Positions 32,979 through 35,529 of a stretch of 35,529 nucleotides of DNA are shown piece after piece (the first letter of the stretch is position 1; the number at the start of each line of letters is the position of its first letter). Below the pieces are notes generated by a model. That model was not told where the DNA came from, made no database searches, and saw only the letters and a list, made by a program, of their open reading frames with translations. The DNA is taken from IMG/VR virus record IMGVR_UViG_3300025030_000289, positions 1 through 35,529 of that record. One strand, written 5' to 3'. The stretch comes from a virus. The position numbers were made by a program, and so were the translations under genes.

Positions 32979-35041
32979 TGCGTCAAGCTAACGATCTGAT
33001 ATTTTTTGATGATTCAGAACTTATCCCTGTCAACAAGCGTAAAGACTACAGCAGCCTCATACAACCGCATAGACCTCAATTCGAATTTGATTACTTTGAC
33101 GATGCTTCATTATTCGCTTCAAAAGGGAATCCGTTTCTATTTGACCTCGAAGTCTATCCCAACTACTTCTTAGCAGCATTTCAATGCTATATTACTAAAA
33201 AGATAATTTACTTTGAGCAATATGAAGGCGTCACGCTAGACGTTCCGAAACTCCTATGGGTTATGCATCAGCATTGCCTCATAGGATTTAACAATAAGAA
33301 CTTCGACGAACCCATTCTATGGCTCGCTTTAACAGGAGTGTCTAACGAAACGCTCAAAAACGTAACCGATTTTATAATCAAAGGAAACTGGCGTCCACAA
33401 GATGTTGAAAAAGCTTATAATTTTCGCATGGGGAATATCAATAGCATCGACCTCATAGAACCGTCTCCTTTACGTAATTCACTTAAAGGTTACATGGCTC
33501 GTTTATTCTATAAGCGCCTTCAGGAACTGGTGTATCCTCCTGAAACAATACTTACACCCGCTAAGCGCGAGAATGTTAAATTTTACTGCTTTAACGACTT
33601 AGAGGGTACGGGTGCTTTGTTAACTGATCTATGTCCTCAATTGGAATTACGCGCTCAAATTTCACAAACATACGGTCTTGACGTAAGGAGTAAGAGCGAC
33701 CCGCAAATAGCAGAGGCTGTTATTGTACATGAAGTTACTGACAAGTTAGGCTATCGGCCAAAGAAGCCGAAAATAGAACCTGGGACCGCTTATACATACA
33801 ACATCCCTCATTACATTAAATATCAAACTCCGCTGCTCCAAAACATGCTAGAAATAGTTCGTAGTGCGGAATTTGTTATTGACAATAACGGCTCGCCTAT
33901 TGAACCTGAAGGTTTTAAACAACTGAAAGAACTTCAAGTTGGCTTTTCGACCTACCGCATGGGGATCGGCGGCTTACATTCTACAGAAGAATGCATTCAG
34001 CACGTAGCTGCTGATGATGTTTGTCTTTCGGAATTCGATGTCGGGAGCTATTACCCTTGGCTGATTTTGACGCTAGGGTTGTACCCCACACACTTAACCC
34101 CTGCGTTCTTGGATGTGTATCGCACCATTGTAACGGAGCGTATGTACGCTAAAAAGCGCGTCGGTGAATTGAAAGATGAAATCGCTGAATTGAAACTTAC
34201 AGAAGGAAATGAAGATAAGATTAAAGAACTCCAAGCTATAATGAAGCATTATGAAACAGAAATGAACTCTAAAAAATTGACATGTAACGGCTCTTTCGGT
34301 AAATTCGGGTCGAAATATTCAATGTTGTATTCACCTGATCTTATGATTCAGGTAACAGTGTCAGGGCAAATAGCTCTACTGATGCTTATTGAAACTTTAG
34401 AATTGGATGGAATCAGTGTTGTCAGTGGTAATACTGACGGTATAGTGTTGAAATATGACAAATCACGATACGATGACGTACTTGCCCACATTAAGCATTG
34501 GGAAAACGTTACCGGGTTAACTATGGAAGAATCACGCATTAAAGCGATGTATTCAATGAACGTTAACAACTATATCGAGATTAAGGACTTGAAGGGTAAG
34601 ATTCCTGCTAAGTTTGAAGATAACTACAAAGCGAAAGGATGTTTCAGCAAACCAGGGCTTTCTAAGAACCCCACTAACATCATTTGTGTTGAAGCAGCTA
34701 CAGCTTTAATTGTGGGTAATATTCCTATTGAGAAAACAATACGTGAATGCAGAGATATAAACAAGTTTCTTACTGTTAGGACAGTAAAAGGAGGCGCGGA
34801 AAAAGATAACGTTTATCTAGGAAAGATTGTTCGATGGTATATGGCTAAGAATGAAATTGGCCACATTGCATACATCATGAACAGCAAAAAAGTTGCAAAG
34901 TCAGATGGAGCAAAACCTTTAATGGATATTCCTAGCGAATTCCCTGGCGATATAGATTATGATCGTTATATCGAAGAAACCCAAGAAGTGTTGAGGGATA
35001 TTGCGTACTATAAAACTGAGAAACAGATTAAATTTTTCTAA
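32978..35041 (+). CDS. Family B DNA polymerase with 3'-5' exonuclease, 687 aa
   Basis: Exonuclease motifs: FDLEVYPN (55-62), GFNNKNFDE (103-111) and YCFNDLEGT (203-211). Polymerase motif A is FDVGSYYPWLI (353-363), motif B LTCNGSFGKFG (434-444) and motif C GNTDGIV (484-490), where the usual DTD is NTD. A long charged helix (VGELKDEIAELKLTEGNEDK, about 395-414) lies between A and B. It is the replicative enzyme, working with the adjacent clamp. Its start codon shares one base with the clamp stop, behind GGAGGCGTTTGTAAATA. Confidence 0.93.
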   Translation: MRQANDLIFFDDSELIPVNKRKDYSSLIQPHRPQFEFDYFDDASLFASKGNPFLFDLEVYPNYFLAAFQCYITKKIIYFEQYEGVTLDVPKLLWVMHQHCLIGFNNKNFDEPILWLALTGVSNETLKNVTDFIIKGNWRPQDVEKAYNFRMGNINSIDLIEPSPLRNSLKGYMARLFYKRLQELVYPPETILTPAKRENVKFYCFNDLEGTGALLTDLCPQLELRAQISQTYGLDVRSKSDPQIAEAVIVHEVTDKLGYRPKKPKIEPGTAYTYNIPHYIKYQTPLLQNMLEIVRSAEFVIDNNGSPIEPEGFKQLKELQVGFSTYRMGIGGLHSTEECIQHVAADDVCLSEFDVGSYYPWLILTLGLYPTHLTPAFLDVYRTIVTERMYAKKRVGELKDEIAELKLTEGNEDKIKELQAIMKHYETEMNSKKLTCNGSFGKFGSKYSMLYSPDLMIQVTVSGQIALLMLIETLELDGISVVSGNTDGIVLKYDKSRYDDVLAHIKHWENVTGLTMEESRIKAMYSMNVNNYIEIKDLKGKIPAKFEDNYKAKGCFSKPGLSKNPTNIICVEAATALIVGNIPIEKTIRECRDINKFLTVRTVKGGAEKDNVYLGKIVRWYMAKNEIGHIAYIMNSKKVAKSDGAKPLMDIPSEFPGDIDYDRYIEETQEVLRDIAYYKTEKQIKFF

Positions 35042-35052
35042 GTAAATATGAT

Positions 35053-35082
35053 TTGACATTCTACATGTTTTAAGGTTATTCT
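35053..35082 (+). promoter_or_regulatory. Sigma70-like promoter ahead of the HNH gene
   Basis: TTGACA at 35053-35058, an 18-bp spacer and TATTCT at 35077-35082 in the gap after the polymerase gene. The following gene starts about 41 bp downstream. Confidence 0.6.
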
Positions 35083-35122
35083 GTAGCCAGAAAATTAAAT
35101 CTCGTATCAAAGGAATGCCGTC

Positions 35123-35529
35123 TTGACCTTTATAAAATGCAGAAAGCCTTACTGTAACAACGAAGCAGAAGTTGGGATTAAAGTATGCGCGTCATGCAAA
35201 CAACGTCAAAAAGAAATTTCAAAGAAGTGTTATGATAACAAAATCGCTAACGGTCAGTGTATAGCCTGTAAAGACAAAGCAGTCATAGCAGGTAGATGTC
35301 AAAAATGTTACGATAAGTTACAAGGCTATGCTGAAAAATACAAAAATGCTGAAACTCAAATATCCGTTTTGGAAGATTTAAAAAACATTTTAGATTATGA
35401 TCGCAACACAGGTATCTTTAAATGGAAGATAAAAATACCTGGATATAAAATAGGCGACGAGGCCGGTACGCTTAATGGTAAATATTTAAACATTTGTTTG
35501 AAAGGTAAGCGATACGCCGCACACAGGCT
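35123..35529 (+). CDS. HNH homing endonuclease-like protein with N-terminal Cys pairs (truncated at window end)
   Basis: The start is taken as TTG 35123, 8 bp behind AAGGA; an ATG at 35115 runs into a stop after three codons. The visible 135 residues begin with a zinc-binding region (CRKPYCNNEA, VCASCKQRQ, QCIACKDKA, RCQKCYDK), a helix, and then LDYDRNTGIFKWK with GDEAGTLNGKYLNICLKGKR and YAAHR. That is the first half of a phage HNH endonuclease (L-x-YD-x-x-TG-x-F-x-W ... AG ... G-Y-x-x-I ... AHR). The HNH catalytic end lies beyond the window. Confidence 0.85.
   Translation, partial: MTFIKCRKPYCNNEAEVGIKVCASCKQRQKEISKKCYDNKIANGQCIACKDKAVIAGRCQKCYDKLQGYAEKYKNAETQISVLEDLKNILDYDRNTGIFKWKIKIPGYKIGDEAGTLNGKYLNICLKGKRYAAHR

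Noticed and set aside
360-34718. DnaA boxes (TTATCCACA) as explanation for the dispersed CCCACA word
   Set aside because: Copies consistently read TTGCCCACA or TTACCCACA rather than TTATCCACA and are scattered through genes instead of clustered at an origin.

Overview
The window reads as the early/replication half of a tailed bacteriophage (Caudoviricetes) genome, moderately AT-rich (about 40% G+C by eye). Genes are tightly packed, often with ATGA or TAATG overlaps, and most are preceded by strong AGGAGG-type ribosome sites. Sigma70-like promoters suggest a bacterial host with ordinary transcription machinery. Small families such as DUF551 and the DUF7352-like protein suggest a proteobacterial host, but this is inference. 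No structural, packaging, lysis or integrase genes are visible, so only part of the genome is shown.

Layout. (1) 1-4,835, plus strand: about twenty small accessory genes, mostly unknown, including a pyrimidine-dimer glycosylase homologue and a DUF551 protein. Their intergenic gaps carry a characteristic CTTAACTG element, usually as two copies exactly 21 bp apart. (2) 4,884-4,916: a strong bidirectional terminator where two transcription units collide. (3) 4,924-11,873, minus strand: a HTH-like protein, a metallophosphoesterase, an HNH/AP2 homing endonuclease, an HD-domain protein, a conserved unknown, a GIY-YIG homing endonuclease with NUMOD3 repeats, and a PrimPol-DUF3987 primase-helicase. 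(4) 11,874-12,055: intergenic region with a plus-strand promoter. (5) 12,056-20,032, plus strand: MazG-like protein, ThyX, RNA ligase, DNA ligase, Sak4-like recombination ATPase, acyl carrier protein and DUF669 ssDNA-binding-type protein, closed by a terminator. A second promoter lies ahead of the RNA ligase, and a structured, gene-free stretch lies at about 18,495-18,642. (6) 20,140-35,041, plus strand: cysteine-rich microproteins, a radical SAM enzyme, PD-(D/E)XK nuclease, SF2 helicase, HNH proteins, macro-domain protein, sliding clamp and family B DNA polymerase, with an internal promoter at 25,517. (7) 35,053-end: a promoter and a truncated HNH endonuclease.

How the genes fit together. 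The phage carries most of a replisome of its own: primase-helicase, polymerase, clamp, SF2 helicase, ssDNA-binding type protein, annealing ATPase, nuclease and ligase. It adds nucleotide-pool genes (MazG-like, ThyX, perhaps the HD protein) and likely host-conflict or repair genes (RNA ligase, macro domain). The primase-helicase is encoded head-on to the rest.

Most notable unexplained signals: the paired CTTAACTG elements confined to the left cluster; a quasi-palindromic word centred on TTG-CCCA-CAA scattered through the window on both strands; the structured non-coding stretch near 18.5 kb; and an 86-codon coding-like frame at 31,678 that lacks a start codon.
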